Notes: a model not told the origin generated them from the letters alone. Shown: positions 35,406 to 47,135, numbered from the stretch's first letter. The stretch is DNA of 64,000 nucleotides from Bombardia bombarda (GCA_030512295.1 JAULSR010000001.1:9943001-10007000), one strand, 5' to 3'. Translations and numbers: made by a program.

Positions 35406-35961
35406 GGTCGGGTATGTATGCAGTTGGATTGTATACTATCAGTTCGTGGAGTGGCAGTATACGAATAGACTAGGTCTAGTGGATATCTTAATCACAGACG
35501 GGTGCGGGCAACCGTAGAGGTAGTCAACGGCCGAATGCTGCTGCAAGTACTAGACTGGGTATATACCGAGATGAATGTTGTACGCAAGTTGAAGCGTAGG
35601 TAATCAAAATCCCGGTTTTTGATGTTGATGGTAGCTCCCAAAGACGAGCCCGATAAGCAAGTTGGGCTGGGCGTGGCTACTCCGCTGCGTGGTTCAACCG
35701 GACAGGCAGGTTGATTCGTCCAGCGCCATTCGGGATGCGGAGCATTCGTGCGTCGTTGTACATATGCAGAAAGGCCTGGATGATTTATTTCCGCATCTGG
35801 TTAGAAAGTACCCTGAGTTAATGGTAGGTGCCGATCAGTTTTGGGACAGTGTGGAATTGAACATGAAGGGAATCAAAATAGACGGCTTTTCGCGGTGGCT
35901 AAAGGTTCAAAGGAGACGCTCACGGGCTATAAGAGTCAATTGGAACCAACAAAGACAAATG
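35406..35961. other. Promoter side of MOSC gene / 3' flank of kinase gene
   Basis: This 556-bp region lies between two minus-strand genes. A short plus-strand frame from 35662 lacks any recognisable feature and overlaps the kinase end, so I do not call it. Confidence 0.4.
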
Positions 35962-37376
35962 TCATATATATTGTGGTATCTGTTCTTGATAGTAGTCATC
36001 ACCTATCTTGAACCAAGCGTGCTCCAGCATATCTTCTGCCGATATTCGTTTGTCTGGCGAGTATTTAAAGATTCTCTTTAGCAAATCGGCAAGTAGGAGG
36101 ACCTCCTCATTAAGCCGGATGACTTCAATTTCGCTGTTTTGGACGTGGTCGAATTCGGATTCCAGCCCCTGGGTAATGGCATCCTCAATTGACTGAGCCA
36201 TGAGTTTGTCTGATTTGTTACTCTTATCGCTGGCGGTGCTTAGTCTTGAGGGTTTCCCAGAGCCATTCACATTGTCTCGAAAGTTTTTCCGCCTTGCCTC
36301 CCATCTTGTCGACCACCATGGCTCTGGAAACTTGCCCAGTATGTCCACCATGCGAACCAAATGCTCGTCGGGGTCGTCGTCAGCCATGTCGAAGAGTGGC
36401 CTGCCTGTTCTAATCTCAAATATTGTGCACCCGAGGGACCAAATGTCGCTCTCGATACCCAGCCGCTTGTCAAGGATATACTCGGGGGCGCGGTACTCTT
36501 GTGGGATGTCTAGATTCTCTGGGAGGTCGCCAACATCAAACGACTCACCAAAGTCAATAAGACAGGCCCTGTTAGTGATAAAGTTGATGCCGGCGGCTCT
36601 CGAGTCCGAAGACTCCCAGTCTAGTGGAGTTACTAGATAGCGAGGGGCTGTTGGGGGCAAAGGCCCCTCGCCGGATGCGCGGACGACATTTGTTCTTTTT
36701 GGAGGACCAAGAGCTTGTGAGATCTGCTCCTCGGCGATGCCGCCTAAGCCTTTGACGCGCGCCAGAATATTGGCTGGCCGGAGATCTTGATTTATGGTAA
36801 GTCAGAAAGGGCTAAACTAGAAAGGAAAGCAAGACAGAGCAGTGAGCACTAACCTCCGTGACAGATTCCATATGAATGCAGAGTAGCTATTGCCTTGGCC
36901 ACCTGGAAACAGACTTGGCGCAGGGCCCTCGCTGGGTCGTCCAGCTTCAGAAGACGGGGTACCGTAGAGACGCGGGGGCCCAGGACCGGACAGACGAGGG
37001 CGAAGTGATAACCATTGGGCCCCTGAATATCGAAGCGACCAAGAGGTAAGCACAAATGCTCGGCCGCCTCGGCCTTTGCCAGACCTCGCTTGAGGAGCTT
37101 ATAGACACGGAGTTCGTGGCAGTCGTCGATGGATGCATCGGCCATGAGGATTTTGACGGCAAAGTACTGCGCCGTCTCTCGCTGAATATCGCGACAGAGC
37201 CAGACGTTGGCATAGTATCCGCTGCCCAGCTTGTCAACGACGCTGTAGCGGCCGTTGAGGACATCGCCGAGGTGGACGGGGTGGTGACCCCCTGGCTCGT
37301 AGTCATAGACGCTCTCGAGGCCGATGGGTGGTCCTTCAAGTCTCAGACCATTGTCTCTGAATTCGCGGAAGCTCTC
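35962..37376 (-). CDS. SRPK-like serine/threonine protein kinase, 5' end unresolved
   Basis: Two exons are clear: 36854-37376 and 35962-36785, with a 68-nt intron (GTTAGT...CTGAC...ATCAAG) that joins ICHG-DLRPANIL. Kinase features in order are YDYEPGGHHPVHLGD (typical SRPK lead-in), the Gly loop GSGYYANVWL, AVKIL with the catalytic Lys, HELRVYKLL (helix C Glu), HGDLRPAN (catalytic Asp; HRD changed to HGD as in many fungal SRPK-like kinases), LIDFGES (DFG) and EYRAPEY (APE). The C lobe follows and ends at QIPQYI. This gives 448 aa. The long SRPK spacer is absent, which suggests the fungal SRPK-like expansion rather than the canonical splicing kinase; substrates are unknown. I set the upper limit at the CCCCAG acceptor beside 37376. 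The coding frame remains open beyond it but has no ATG, so at least one more 5' exon should exist upstream of a TTC tract. Confidence 0.82.
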
Positions 37377-37431
37377 CTGGGGGAGAGGACAGGGCTGGCG
37401 AATTCGACGTCGGCCATTGTGGTAATGATAA

Positions 37432-37470
37432 TGAAGAAGACGAAGAAGAAGAAGAAGAAGAAGAAGAAGG
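37432..37470. repeat. GAA/TTC triplet tract
   Basis: About ten GAA/AGA-type triplets on the plus strand, that is a TTC polypyrimidine tract on the kinase-coding strand just before its first recognisable coding exon. It could serve as the polypyrimidine tract of a 5' intron or as part of the leader. Confidence 0.8.
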
Positions 37471-37814
37471 GTGGGGAGGAAATAGCAAACGAGATAACGA
37501 CGGCGACGACATGAGAGGCATGAGAGGCATGAATGAAGGATATGGCCGGACAGATGATTTTAGTCTTGTCAAAATGGAAATGAAGCAAATGACGAAAACG
37601 GTAATCAAACAAGGCGAAACGAGTCTGCCATCGTGAATCCACAATTACATCCCCGTGCAATCAAGCCCGGGGTTTTCTGTGCCGCCTCCTGGCGATCCTG
37701 TTTCATGACGCGGACCTTGGCGATTGGGTGGCGCCGTCACTCTGGATGCGAAGCTTGAACTTTTGGTCTGATCAAAAAAGACCCTGGAAGACCCTGCAAT
37801 TCCCGGCAGACTGG

Positions 37815-37849
37815 TGTGGGGTGTGCGGGTGTGCGGGTGTGCGGGTGTG
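37815..37849. repeat. GTGTGCGG 8-bp tandem repeat
   Basis: Four near-perfect copies of an 8-bp unit (GTGTGCGG, ending GTGTGCAC) in intergenic DNA. No function is evident. Confidence 0.8.
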
Positions 37850-38206
37850 CACCTGCTTGTGATTGCCTGTTGCTTTTGTGCGTCGCTCCTTCTCCATCTA
37901 AGCTGCCCGCCATGGTTTGTTTGTCTCTGTCATTGGACCCCAATCGTACCACCCACCGATTACGGAAAGCTGGCTTGCAATGGCTAACTTTAGAAAGAGG
38001 AAGCCGCCGACGGGCATCGGCTCGCGTATCGGATCGATTTGCTGACCCTGGTTTTTCTCGAGCACCCCGCCATGGCCCATGAGTACCTCAGCATCTTTGC
38101 ATCCAATTGCATCTGACGACATCACTCGCAGCCAGCAACCCCAGCAGCATTCAGAACCCCACATAGCTATCAGGCAGCAATACAGATACACTCACTACAC
38201 GCAACA

Positions 38207-39484
38207 ATGGCCGAGACGGTCCCAGAGCAGGAGCCTGCGGATGTCATGCAGCACCACACAATCCGACTTGCACACAAGCCCGGTGCGGCCCTAGCCGTCT
38301 CAACCTACTTCCCTCCCGAAGGCGCACCATCCGCAGCAAAGAGTCTACTCGTCGTCTTCCTCAACGGCCTCGTTATGCCGCGCGTTGAATGGTTCCCCAC
38401 CATCAGCCGACTCGTCGCCACCCAAAAGGCTGCCAAGTTTGACACGCCCGCCCTCCTCTGCTACGACCGCTACGGCCAGGGCGACTCGGAGCATGACCCC
38501 GGCGATCGCCAACAGGACGAGCCGTACGGCCACACGGCGCTCCAGGTGGTGGAGGACCTACACCAGCTTATCAAGATTATCACGGTCGAACACATGAAGA
38601 AGGATCCCAAGCGAGTGGCTCTCATGTTCGTCGGCAACTCGATTGGCTGCGCCCTGGCCCGCCTCTACGCCCAGGACTACGGCCACACTGACCAGGTGAA
38701 GAATACCGAAGCATATTTGTTTCTGGACTCTATGATGGCCAACACGGATTTTGTATCGCTCTTCCCAGATCCAGACGACGAGGACTTCTACGCTCTCCAT
38801 GACTTGCCCGACGGCATCTCTATGAAGGATGTGCTGCACGCCAGGCGGCAGTTCACGGCCCAGTTTCATCCTGATGTACCAAATCCAGAACACTTTGATC
38901 GCCGGAATCTGCCAAAGCTGTTGCCCGATGCCGACCAACCTCTTTTACGCCCTAATCCAACAGCCGGCGAAGAGCCCTATCTTGTGGTAATTGGCCACGA
39001 TCCGGCAGTGTTTTCCAAGAAGTGCGAAGAGGTATGTCCCTCCAGACTCACCCGTTTACATTCTAGTTTACCTGCATTCGCTCTTGATTTCTCTCTTTTT
39101 CTTTTCTTGTTTATTCTCACCTTAGCAAACAAAAAATCACCGTATACTGAAGCAGACGGGTAAAACTCGCAGGGCTCCTTGAACGTGCCCGCACGCGTTA
39201 TCGACGCCTTCGTAAATCCTGCCTGGAGGGAGTACAATGAGGGACTCACCAGGTTGGTCATCATGGATTACAAGGTAGAATACAAAATTGCACACGGGGC
39301 CGGTCATTTTATTCAAAAAGACAGTCCTGAGTGGGTCGCCAAGGAGATCGATCAGCTTATATTCAAAACCACCCAAACCATACACGAACAAAGCCATCAC
39401 GAACAGATAGACGACAACGAAACAGAAGACGAAAGAGGAGACGAAGATGATCTGGTGTTGTCCGTTGGATCAAAGTCCCCTTAG
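38207..39484 (+). CDS. Alpha/beta hydrolase
   Basis: Exons 38207-39031 and 39173-39484 (378 aa) flank a 141-nt intron, long for this window (GTATGT...CTCGCAG). The fold is supported by LLVVFLNGLVMP (oxyanion strand), CYDRYGQGDSE, the nucleophile elbow VGNSIGCALARLYA (GxSxG with Ser) and HGAGHFIQKDSPEWVA (catalytic His near the end of the fold). The first three strands and the cap region are of normal length. The C-terminus carries an acidic tail (DDNETEDERGDEDD). There is no signal peptide, so it is probably cytosolic. The substrate cannot be deduced; such proteins include esterases, epoxide hydrolases and peptidases. Confidence 0.9.
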
Positions 39485-39802
39485 CTGGCTGCCCAAGGAG
39501 TCTCGTTCAGTATCAACAGGAACGATAATTGCACGCTCTTGAGAATAAAGCGAACTGGAATTCGTGAAAAGACCAAGGGACTGCCTTGCTCACTTATATC
39601 ACAGCGTGATTCGATTTTGTTTCAAAGTTGGATATATCAAGAAGCGTATACTTTTTCCAACTGTTCAGGATCGACTCTAGACGGCTATTAGAGTGAAACC
39701 AGACCCGTCCATGATCAAAAAGGGATGCGAGGAGCAAAAAGGGGGTTGCGCACATAAATAACAATGGCAAAAATTGAATTGGTGTGCAACTTCTCAGTTC
39801 TT
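39485..39802. other. Intergenic between hydrolase and tRNA-Leu
   Basis: No gene was seen. A TTTTT run on the minus strand just before the tRNA 3' end (about 39770) is a good pol III terminator. Confidence 0.45.
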
Positions 39803-39911
39803 TGACTGGAGTGGGATTCGAACCCACGCCTCTTGCGAGACTAGTAAACTCCCCTTTTCGGGGTCAAGGATTTCTTGAGACTAGCGTGTTAGACCACTCC
39901 ACCATCCAGCC
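39803..39911 (-). tRNA. tRNA-Leu (CAA) with intron
   Basis: Minus-strand class II tRNA of 109 nt including an intron. The acceptor GGCTGGA pairs with TCCAGTC (one G-T wobble), with A as discriminator. The anticodon stem CTAGT/ACTAG encloses CTCAAG, giving anticodon CAA. The intron, about 26-27 nt directly 3' of the anticodon, contains CCTTGA, which can pair with the anticodon CAAG, and a CCCC-GAAAA-GGGG hairpin. This arrangement matches the eukaryotic intron-containing tRNA-Leu(CAA) genes. The long variable arm CTCGCAAGAG and the T loop TTCGAAT are normal. TTTTT lies downstream. Confidence 0.95.
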
Positions 39912-40352
39912 AATTGATGCAAGAATGGGTTGGTAGCATGTATTATGGTGGTATGCTGCTTTTGGTTGTCTGCTGACTAATCGCCCCTCTCGCTCGAACC
40001 TCTCTCAACGGACTTTTGGAGATGAAAAGCAACTTTCTTGCAAAATGGACCGTTTGCTTCTCTCGTCTTTCTTAAAATGATGACAAATCGTCGCATTTGA
40101 TGCATAAAATTAGGCAAAAATGTTGGTCTCTGGCAGAAGTTTGCACAACTTCGCTGACAAGCAGCCAAAGTCACAAGGTATCTTGCCCTTCTGGTATTTG
40201 CTCCAAGTTCCATCTCTACAGCATCCGTAAATACAAAACATCCTATGGTATCTCAATAATTACATTTTATCATCCATTTATAGTCCCAAGCTCAGTACTG
40301 TTTCACCTCGTTTCCACATTAACACCCACATAGCCATTCACACCCTCAACCC
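39912..40352. other. Intergenic, 3' flank of the membrane-protein gene
   Basis: Contains the tRNA 5' flank and the 3' side of the DUF2421 gene. AT-rich towards 40250. No gene was seen. Confidence 0.45.
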
Positions 40353-43300
40353 TCACTCCGCCTTCCCCTTCCCTTTCCCCCTCTTCGACAACATCCTGGA
40401 CACCGACTTCTTCAAATCAATCGCCCCTCCACCCCCAGCCAACGTACTACTACTGACACTCCCCACCCCCGCCCCCAATGCATGACCACCCGTCTTCTTC
40501 TTGCTCTCATCCACCCTAAAGCTAAAGTCTACCACGCCCACCAGCCCGCTCACCGCCCGCACCAGCACCTCGAGATCATCGCACACCAGCGCGATGCACA
40601 CCTGTATCACGGCAAACTCTGCATACCCTGGCTGCTCCATATTCTTCGGATCAAGGATATCCATCCCCACCACATCGCCCACGCTGCGACTGGGCAGAGG
40701 GTGGTCGTTCATGTCGTCGTCTCTGCCCGTGTGAGAGTCGACCAGTTTGAAGGGCGGGAGTTCCTCGTCTTCGTCCTCGTCCTCGCTACCATTAGTATTA
40801 TAGCGCCGCGCTTGCATCAGGCGGCGCGTCATCTCGTACGGTCGCGGGAGCGGCAAGAACGGCGGCAGGCTCTGGCCGGACAGGAGGGAGTTGGAGAGTA
40901 ATGTCAGCGTCGACAAGATAGTATGGTGGGTAGTGCTGAAGCTCGCCATGACCTCTGCGAGGGCCTTGATCCATGCGTCGTCCTTGTCATCAATAATCGC
41001 TGCAATTGATGGAGGGCGGCTGCTTGGCTCTCCCTGCTCCTCCTCCAGCTGCTGGTTGGGGACCGGTCGTTTCTCCTTGGGTTTGGAGATGCCAGGCCGC
41101 ACATGGTCGGGATGTGTGATGGTGTAGCTCATCAGCGCCAAGTATCCCATGATTCGTGTGCTGCGCAGGATGATCTGGTCGTAAGCCTCCCTAGGGAATT
41201 TGCCGCCGATGGTCGGCTCAAATCTCTGCCAGTCGGAGTGCTGTGACATGGACGGAATGAGCATTTGGATCTTGCCAAAGATCTTGCGTCGGATCTTGAA
41301 CAGTTGGTGTGCCGGTGTGCCTGGGACACTCATGTCACCAGCGGTGTTGTCGATCTTGGCCTGCAGTGTTGAGTTGATGACGCTGAAGTAGTTGGCGATG
41401 AGATACAGAGTCGCCGATAGATCGCGACGCAGCCATGTCCGGTCTGTCAAGGGTGAGGGGAAGACGGTCCATATGAAGGCGATCAAGCTGCCGCCGGCCA
41501 CACAGGCAAGACGATAAGGTGCCAGTTCGTATGTACTGAGTCTGAGTTAGTGTTTATGATGTGTGAAGATCAAATGAGGAAGAAAACATACGGATACCAC
41601 CGCTGGCCGGTCCGCTCAGCCACGGCCTGGCCAATCTTTAGCACCTGTAGCTCGTAGCCGATGATGAGCACCTGCGTCACGATTGTAATCATGACGGCAG
41701 GAATGAAGCGCGGAAATTTGAGGAAGAAGTAATAGTCGATAAATAATGACAGCCACAAAAACACAATCACGCCCGGCGTGTGCTCATTGGCGATGTACCA
41801 GATGATAAGCGAGAAGACCATGGCGATGACGGTGCCTCCGACTCTGCACAAGAATCCAAAAAAGGACTGGCCGGAAGCTATGAGAGATTTATCAGTACCA
41901 GCACCGAGCCAAACTCAGACGAGGAAAAGGGAAAGAGGACTTACTCATGGTCATGCCAATGGCAATAATGATCATAGCCCACACAAGTCTTTGTTCCATA
42001 AAGAAGCGCTGCGTGGACTCCAAAAAGGCGACGATGCCAATGGTCATGGTGGCGCAGGCGACTCTGAACCCAAAGATGGACTCCTCGGAACCAAAGAACT
42101 CAGACACCTTTCTCAGCCCGTTGCCAAAGTGTTCCCAGGCAGTCGCTGGAGGTAGATGCTCGGGATCCTTCTTCTGGTTGTAGCCATCTCCAAAGTAGAC
42201 GATAGTGTTGTTTGTCTCCATGAGATCTGGCGCCTGCTCGGCCGAGGTATCTTCGTTGCTGAGAATGCCGACAAACCACCTTCGCAGACGACGGAAGGAG
42301 GGGAAGATGAGCCGCTTGTTCTTCATGGTCCCGTCCTCGACTTTCTTGTCAGCAAAGGCCATGAGATCCTGAATAGCCTCGCCCGAGGCGTGCATCAAGT
42401 TCTCCATAAAGAGGAGGATGTAAAGCTGGACTTGATCTCGTTCTCTCCGCTCCTCGGTGTACTCATAGTCGTCTTGTTCCTCATCGGCAGGAAGCCCTCC
42501 CTGCTTGACCCATTTCCTCAACAGCTCTCCTCTTTTCGCGTTGAAGAGGGCAACTTTCTCATCGACGATGCGCGAAAATCCCGACTCACCCGGCTGCAGT
42601 TCCTCACCCCGCGCTTCGACATCAACGTCGGCCCCCTTAGCAGCCTTATTCGACTGCTTTTTAGGTTGAGGCAGTAGCTCCAGACAGATACCAATGTGGT
42701 CGAGGCCCTGGACGATAGCTTCCGAGAGGATCTCGAACGGTTCGTGCATTTGCCTCATGACCTCGTTCCACACGCGCTTCTCCATGTTTTTCTCGGCCAC
42801 GACCTCCTCGGGCGCATCATCGCCAATGTTCCATCCGCGACGCTCAGAAACGCGCTTGAAGATGTCGATAATGGTCGTCATTCCCAGGACTGGAGTGTAG
42901 ACATTGCGAAACAGGATGAACATCTCGCCCAGGTCTTTTGCGTCGAGCTTGCCCCAGGCGAAATCACGCTTGGCAAAGGGTAAATCGGCATGCATCTTGC
43001 CCGCGAGCTCTCTCATGGCCGCGCCAGTCTGCTCCAGAACCTTTGCAGCCTTTGCCTCCTTGGTCAGTTTCGGTCCGTTACCACCCTTCTTTTTACCTTT
43101 CGCTTCGCTCTCGGCTTGCGCCATGGTATCTGTCCGCGTGGCAGCAGCAAACATGTCCTCAGACTCGATCTTGACCAGGTATGCTTTCTGCAACGCAACG
43201 ACCTTTTTGAGCAGCCCAATGGCCCCAGCAAACTCCTTGAAGATAACCAGACGGCTGCTGACGGGAAACACGAAAAGATTAACACCGGTGGCGAGGGCGA

Positions 43301-44124
43301 GCGCGACGAGCATGGCGGTGAGCAGCTGCTTCACGAACGCGATCGCAGCTGGCGTAGTGGCCATGAAGGGGCCAAAGGTAGCAGAGATGTTGACCAGGAT
43401 GCTGTAGATAATGACGGGCAGGTTGAAGCTGGGCAGCTTAGCGCGCACCACGTTGCAAAACCAGATATTGGCGAACAGCCAGATGGCGCACACGGCTGAC
43501 TGGCTCGAGTTGTAGGGCGCGAGGAGGGTCGGCGGGGTTCCCGGGGGCGTGGTGTGCTCGCGCGCCTTGATGGATGACCAGAGCGCCAGCAGGGCGATGG
43601 CAGACCCGAAGCAGACGACGATGAGGTTGAGGAAGAGGTTCATGAGGAACTTACCCCTGGGCAGGATGGCGAGGGCGATCACGCTAATGATGGGCACGAG
43701 GTAGCCCAGGGTGGAGAAGTAGGCGGCCACGGGGGCGGCCTGGTACATGGCGATGCCGATGGTGGGTGGGAGTGAGCCTCTTTTGCGCTCATAGTGTGTT
43801 AGCGATGTAGCTGCATACGGGTAAAGTGAGGTGATCATACTTGAACATCATCAGCAAGGTAGGTGTGTCGAGATTCAGCTTTGTGAAGATGCGGTCAACA
43901 AAGCCCGGCTTCTTCTTCTTTTCGGGTACAATTTCGGGGGCATCATCATCAGCATTGCCATCGTCGTCTAGGGATTCGGTCTTTGGAGTGACATTTTGGG
44001 GCTGCTCAATGCCTTCTTGTTGTTGTCTTGTGGCGCGCATCTTGCTGGCGCTGGCCATCTTTTCATTCGTGTATTGGCTGCTCTGTCCAAGACTGGGCTC
44101 ATCTGAGCCATTGGATACTGCCAT
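40353..44124 (-). CDS. ArAE_2/DUF2421 multi-pass membrane protein (FUSC-like, BRE4-type)
   Basis: Exons 43841-44124, 41945-43779, 41592-41877 and 40353-41535 give 1195 aa. All three introns are 56-67 nt and keep frame; the joins read LLMMFK-GSLPP, GMT-TSGQSFFGFL and RWYP-TYELAPYRL. The start ATG at 44124 is chosen because the frame beyond only has GTG. The protein has a charged cytosolic N-terminus, a first hydrophobic block of about six segments (TIGIAMYQAAPVAAYF through VALALATGVNLFVF), and a large charged cytosolic region (about 320-660). A second block of about six segments follows (FRVACATMTIGIVAFL through VMITIVTQVLIIGY, then LACVAGGSLIAFIWTVFP), and then a C-terminal DUF2421-like cytosolic domain ending in a KRGKGKGK tail. 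This is the fungal family annotated as putative ER transporter or brefeldin-A-sensitivity protein, related to aromatic acid exporters. The transported substrate is unknown. Confidence 0.92.
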
Positions 44125-46136
44125 GGCAAGTGCACTCACTGGACGCGATACTGATCTCTCATCCGTTGTGGTCCAATCCAGTTCAGACGAAGCTCAAAAA
44201 AGGAAGTGCAGCTTCCTGCAAGAGCAGATCAGACGGGCGGGAGCGAGGAGTGGGGATGTGGGGAAAGGTTTCACAAGGGCAGGAACGATGGAAGCAAGGA
44301 TCCATTGATTCATCAATTGAAGAAATAAAGTCTCGTCTTCTCAGTATTTAACAGCGGTTGTTGTTGCTCTTGCGATATCAAGTCCCCAGCAATTCTAGGT
44401 GTTTTAGATGTCTATTTCCGCCGATATTCCGATCTTCCCGCCTCCTCTTCCCCATGGACTTGACCCTGGCATTGGCGGCCAATTGCCAAGGTAGCCCGGT
44501 GTTCCCAAGATTATGACGAAGTTCAGTGGGGTCCGATCGGAACATCGGTTGGCGAGAGCGCTGTAAGCCACTGAGATACGCTGTGCAGAAGATGTCTCTC
44601 GCGCACATGCTTCATCCCACTTTCATCTTCAATCTGGAGATCTCCCCGTCCTCCCTTCCTCCTCGCCTCACGGCACCGAATTTGCGCGCCTACGGGACAC
44701 TCACAAAGAAGGTCAATCCCGTCAATCGTGGAACGACCTACAGTTTGACCAGCCTCGAAACTCGAGCTATTATGCAGCAAGATTTGGCTGACTCACACCC
44801 GCCAACTTGGTGATTGGGAGCTGCACGACCCGCGCATGCCCGCGTTTACTCCATGTGCGTACGCAGCCTCAGTATGTACCTATATGTACCTACGCATCCC
44901 CCACTGAGCACGTTTGTCAAACGCCAACATCCTCGGCTGTCAATATGCCAAACACTCCACGATCTGCAGAGCGCGGGGTTAGAAGATCGACCGATGATTT
45001 CTCCTCCTCTCCCCTTTTTTTATTCCTCATCTTCTAGTTCGATGTATTTAATATCATCAAACTTGGTACCGAATGTCTTTGTTCCTGCTTCGTTCCTGGT
45101 TGGCCTGCTTCCTGCGCAACCCACCCGTGACTATACGTACCATGATCTTTTCATCAAGTCTCCTGGCGAAGACTTCACTGTCATGTTTTGCGATGAGCGA
45201 AAGAAGTGGTTGCCGATTATCGCACGATATGCACTCGGGGCTGACGACGCGGCGCTTAAAGGGGGTCGGAAACAATCAGCGACACCTATCAGCTCAGGCT
45301 TTCACAGACTTGAGGTTCAGGTACCCAAGCATCATACTAGTCTAACTGCTCACCGAAACTGCGGTGCGCCTCAGCTTCGAAAGTGGATGTTTGCCTTTCC
45401 CGTGTTTTGGCCGGATGGCTTGTCTCATCTCTCTATCCTGCATCAGACATCCTCCAGTGAGGCGGCCGTGCCACTTGGCTGTCGGAACAAATGTCTTGCA
45501 CCAAGATGTTTGTTGACGCGATGAGGCAGCGTCGTGGTTGGCCCCTTCTTGGTCGCCAAACACATAGAGTGAACAACATTCAGTTGTGGCATCTCACCTG
45601 CTGCTATTTCCGAAAAAGTGTGGCAGCTTAGACCAATGCCCCGACCGGGCAACATGTTGCCTCTCGTGGCACATGGTCTCTTCCATCCTGGTCCCCATAT
45701 CATCACCGTATCTCGTTTCACTTCGTTGCGCAGTGCGGCACGGCACACCTTGAAGCGCCCACCATTCATTTTGTTCCCTTTTATCTTTCTACTACTGTTT
45801 GTTCCAGAGAGCGGCCCTCTGGTCGACCCATTCGCGACCAGGCGACAGCCTCGTCTCCTTGTCAAACAGAATCCCGGCCGGGTTGGTTGTTGTTGTCCTC
45901 TGCTTCTTATTTCTCTCTTTCTTCTTTCCTGGATATTTTACCTTTCCTCTTCTTCTCTGTTTAGACCAAGGTCGTCGTCAATCTCTATGAATCATCGCAC
46001 TAGATCCGACCAGATTTAATAGAGCCAGTATAAGTCTGGATTTTACCTCACAACTTTCACTCCGAGCCTACCAAGACTTGATATCTCAACTATCACAATT
46101 ACGCGGGCGCATAACTATCCCCACCAAGCCGCCAAG
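44125..46136. other. Divergent 2-kb intergenic region
   Basis: Lies between the membrane-protein gene (minus) and the Arg-Asp protein gene (plus), so it contains both promoters. A 236-codon plus-strand frame at 44814-45524 has no domain-like features and is not called. The stretch 45880-46130 is rich in CTTTCTT tracts, probably leader/promoter of the plus-strand gene. Confidence 0.45.
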
Positions 46137-47135
46137 ATGCCCATGTACCGTACACCTCCAGAAACGCCCACAAACTCGCCTTCCCCATCTCAACACAACT
46201 CCCGCTCTCGCTCCCAGCCCAACTCCTCGGACCGCCCGCCCCATCGACGTCGCCGTTCCCACCACCACCACAACCATGATGACCACTCGCATTCGCACTC
46301 CAACTCCAAAAAGGCAGACGAGATCGACGCTTCAACCGGCTCCGTCGTCAAGACCTCCCTCGTCTTGATCGGTTCTATCGCAGCCGCCGCCTTCTGCGCT
46401 CACAAGTACTGGCCCAAAGGCTACCCCTTGGGCGAAAAGGAGAAGTGGGAGGTCGACCGCCAAAAGGAAAAGATGAGCCTCAGCGCCAAAGCGTGGAATG
46501 AGCGGAAGCGGCGTCTGAAGGATAACTTGGGCGGCTCCCCAGGTCCTCCTCACTATCACCGCCGGAGAACGGAAAGTGACGGCGGCTACAACGACCGCGA
46601 GGAGCGGCGTGACCGTGGCCGTGACCGTGACCGTGACCGTGACCGTGACCGTGACTTTGGCCGTGACCGCGACCGCGAGCATAGCTACACCCGCACCCGC
46701 ACCCGCAGCCAGAGCAGGGCCAGCAGCGGTCACCGCCGCCACCAACGTCAGCGCAGCTTGAGCAGAGAGCCCCGTTCTCCCGGCATAGCCATCATCGAGC
46801 GCCGCCACAGCACCACCGTGAGGGAGCGCGAGCCAGACGCATACAAATACTACCCTCCTGCGCTGCAGCGCACGTACTCGGCTACCACTGAGTATCGAAA
46901 TGGCGGGGGACGCCGTCGATCAGTCAGTCGGGAAAGAACCTCTCAGCGTTATTCCATTGAGGATGTAATCGTGCCGCCTCCTGATGATGGGTATGAGCGG
47001 GTGTATAGCCGAGTTCGGGACGTGCGGGAGTCGACGACGGGTGGTGGTAATAGGGTGGCGAGGCGGCGGCGGGCGTCGTCGGTTGATGAGAGTGATGGGG
47101 TGGTGAGGAGACGGTATGAGGAGGTGTATTGGTGA
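46137..47135 (+). CDS. Arg-Asp-repeat protein with a single hydrophobic segment, function unknown
   Basis: Single-exon frame of 332 aa. The N-terminus is Pro/Ser-rich with a histidine run (RRRRSHHHHNHDDHSHSHS). A hydrophobic stretch at about residues 70-92 (VVKTSLVLIGSIAAAAFCAHKYW) could span a membrane. A charged helix follows (EKEKWEVDRQKEKMSLSAKAWNERKRRL), then a block of Arg-Asp dipeptides (residues about 160-184), and an RS/RT-rich tail with several RRXS-type phosphorylation-like sites. No known domain is visible. The composition resembles the Arg-Asp part of the gene at 59673. The start has only one nearby ATG alternative (MYRTPPETP, two codons later). Confidence 0.75.
   Translation: MPMYRTPPETPTNSPSPSQHNSRSRSQPNSSDRPPHRRRRSHHHHNHDDHSHSHSNSKKADEIDASTGSVVKTSLVLIGSIAAAAFCAHKYWPKGYPLGEKEKWEVDRQKEKMSLSAKAWNERKRRLKDNLGGSPGPPHYHRRRTESDGGYNDREERRDRGRDRDRDRDRDRDFGRDRDREHSYTRTRTRSQSRASSGHRRHQRQRSLSREPRSPGIAIIERRHSTTVREREPDAYKYYPPALQRTYSATTEYRNGGGRRRSVSRERTSQRYSIEDVIVPPPDDGYERVYSRVRDVRESTTGGGNRVARRRRASSVDESDGVVRRRYEEVYW
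46610..46682. repeat. GACCGT/GACCGC hexanucleotide repeat within coding sequence
   Basis: A tract of about ten hexamers encodes alternating Arg and Asp. The codons alternate CGT/CGC with GAC, so it is a DNA-level tandem repeat that can change copy number in frame. Confidence 0.85.

Larger units (their letters stand above)
37377..38206. other. Divergent region between kinase and hydrolase
   Basis: This must contain the missing first exon or leader of the kinase (minus) and the hydrolase promoter (plus). Visible items are a GAA-rich tract and a GTGTGCGG repeat, listed separately. Frames starting with ATG at 37417 and about 37527 (minus) are in the wrong phase for the kinase. Confidence 0.4.

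Noticed and set aside
26881..44124. Desaturase, kinase, hydrolase and transporter-like genes as a metabolite cluster
   Set aside because: There is no backbone synthase (PKS, NRPS, terpene cyclase), and the intervening genes are housekeeping or unrelated.
44814..45524. A 236-codon plus-strand frame in the divergent intergenic region
   Set aside because: Composition and lack of any recognisable motif or splice-linked continuation suggest chance; overlapping frames of similar size exist on the other strand.
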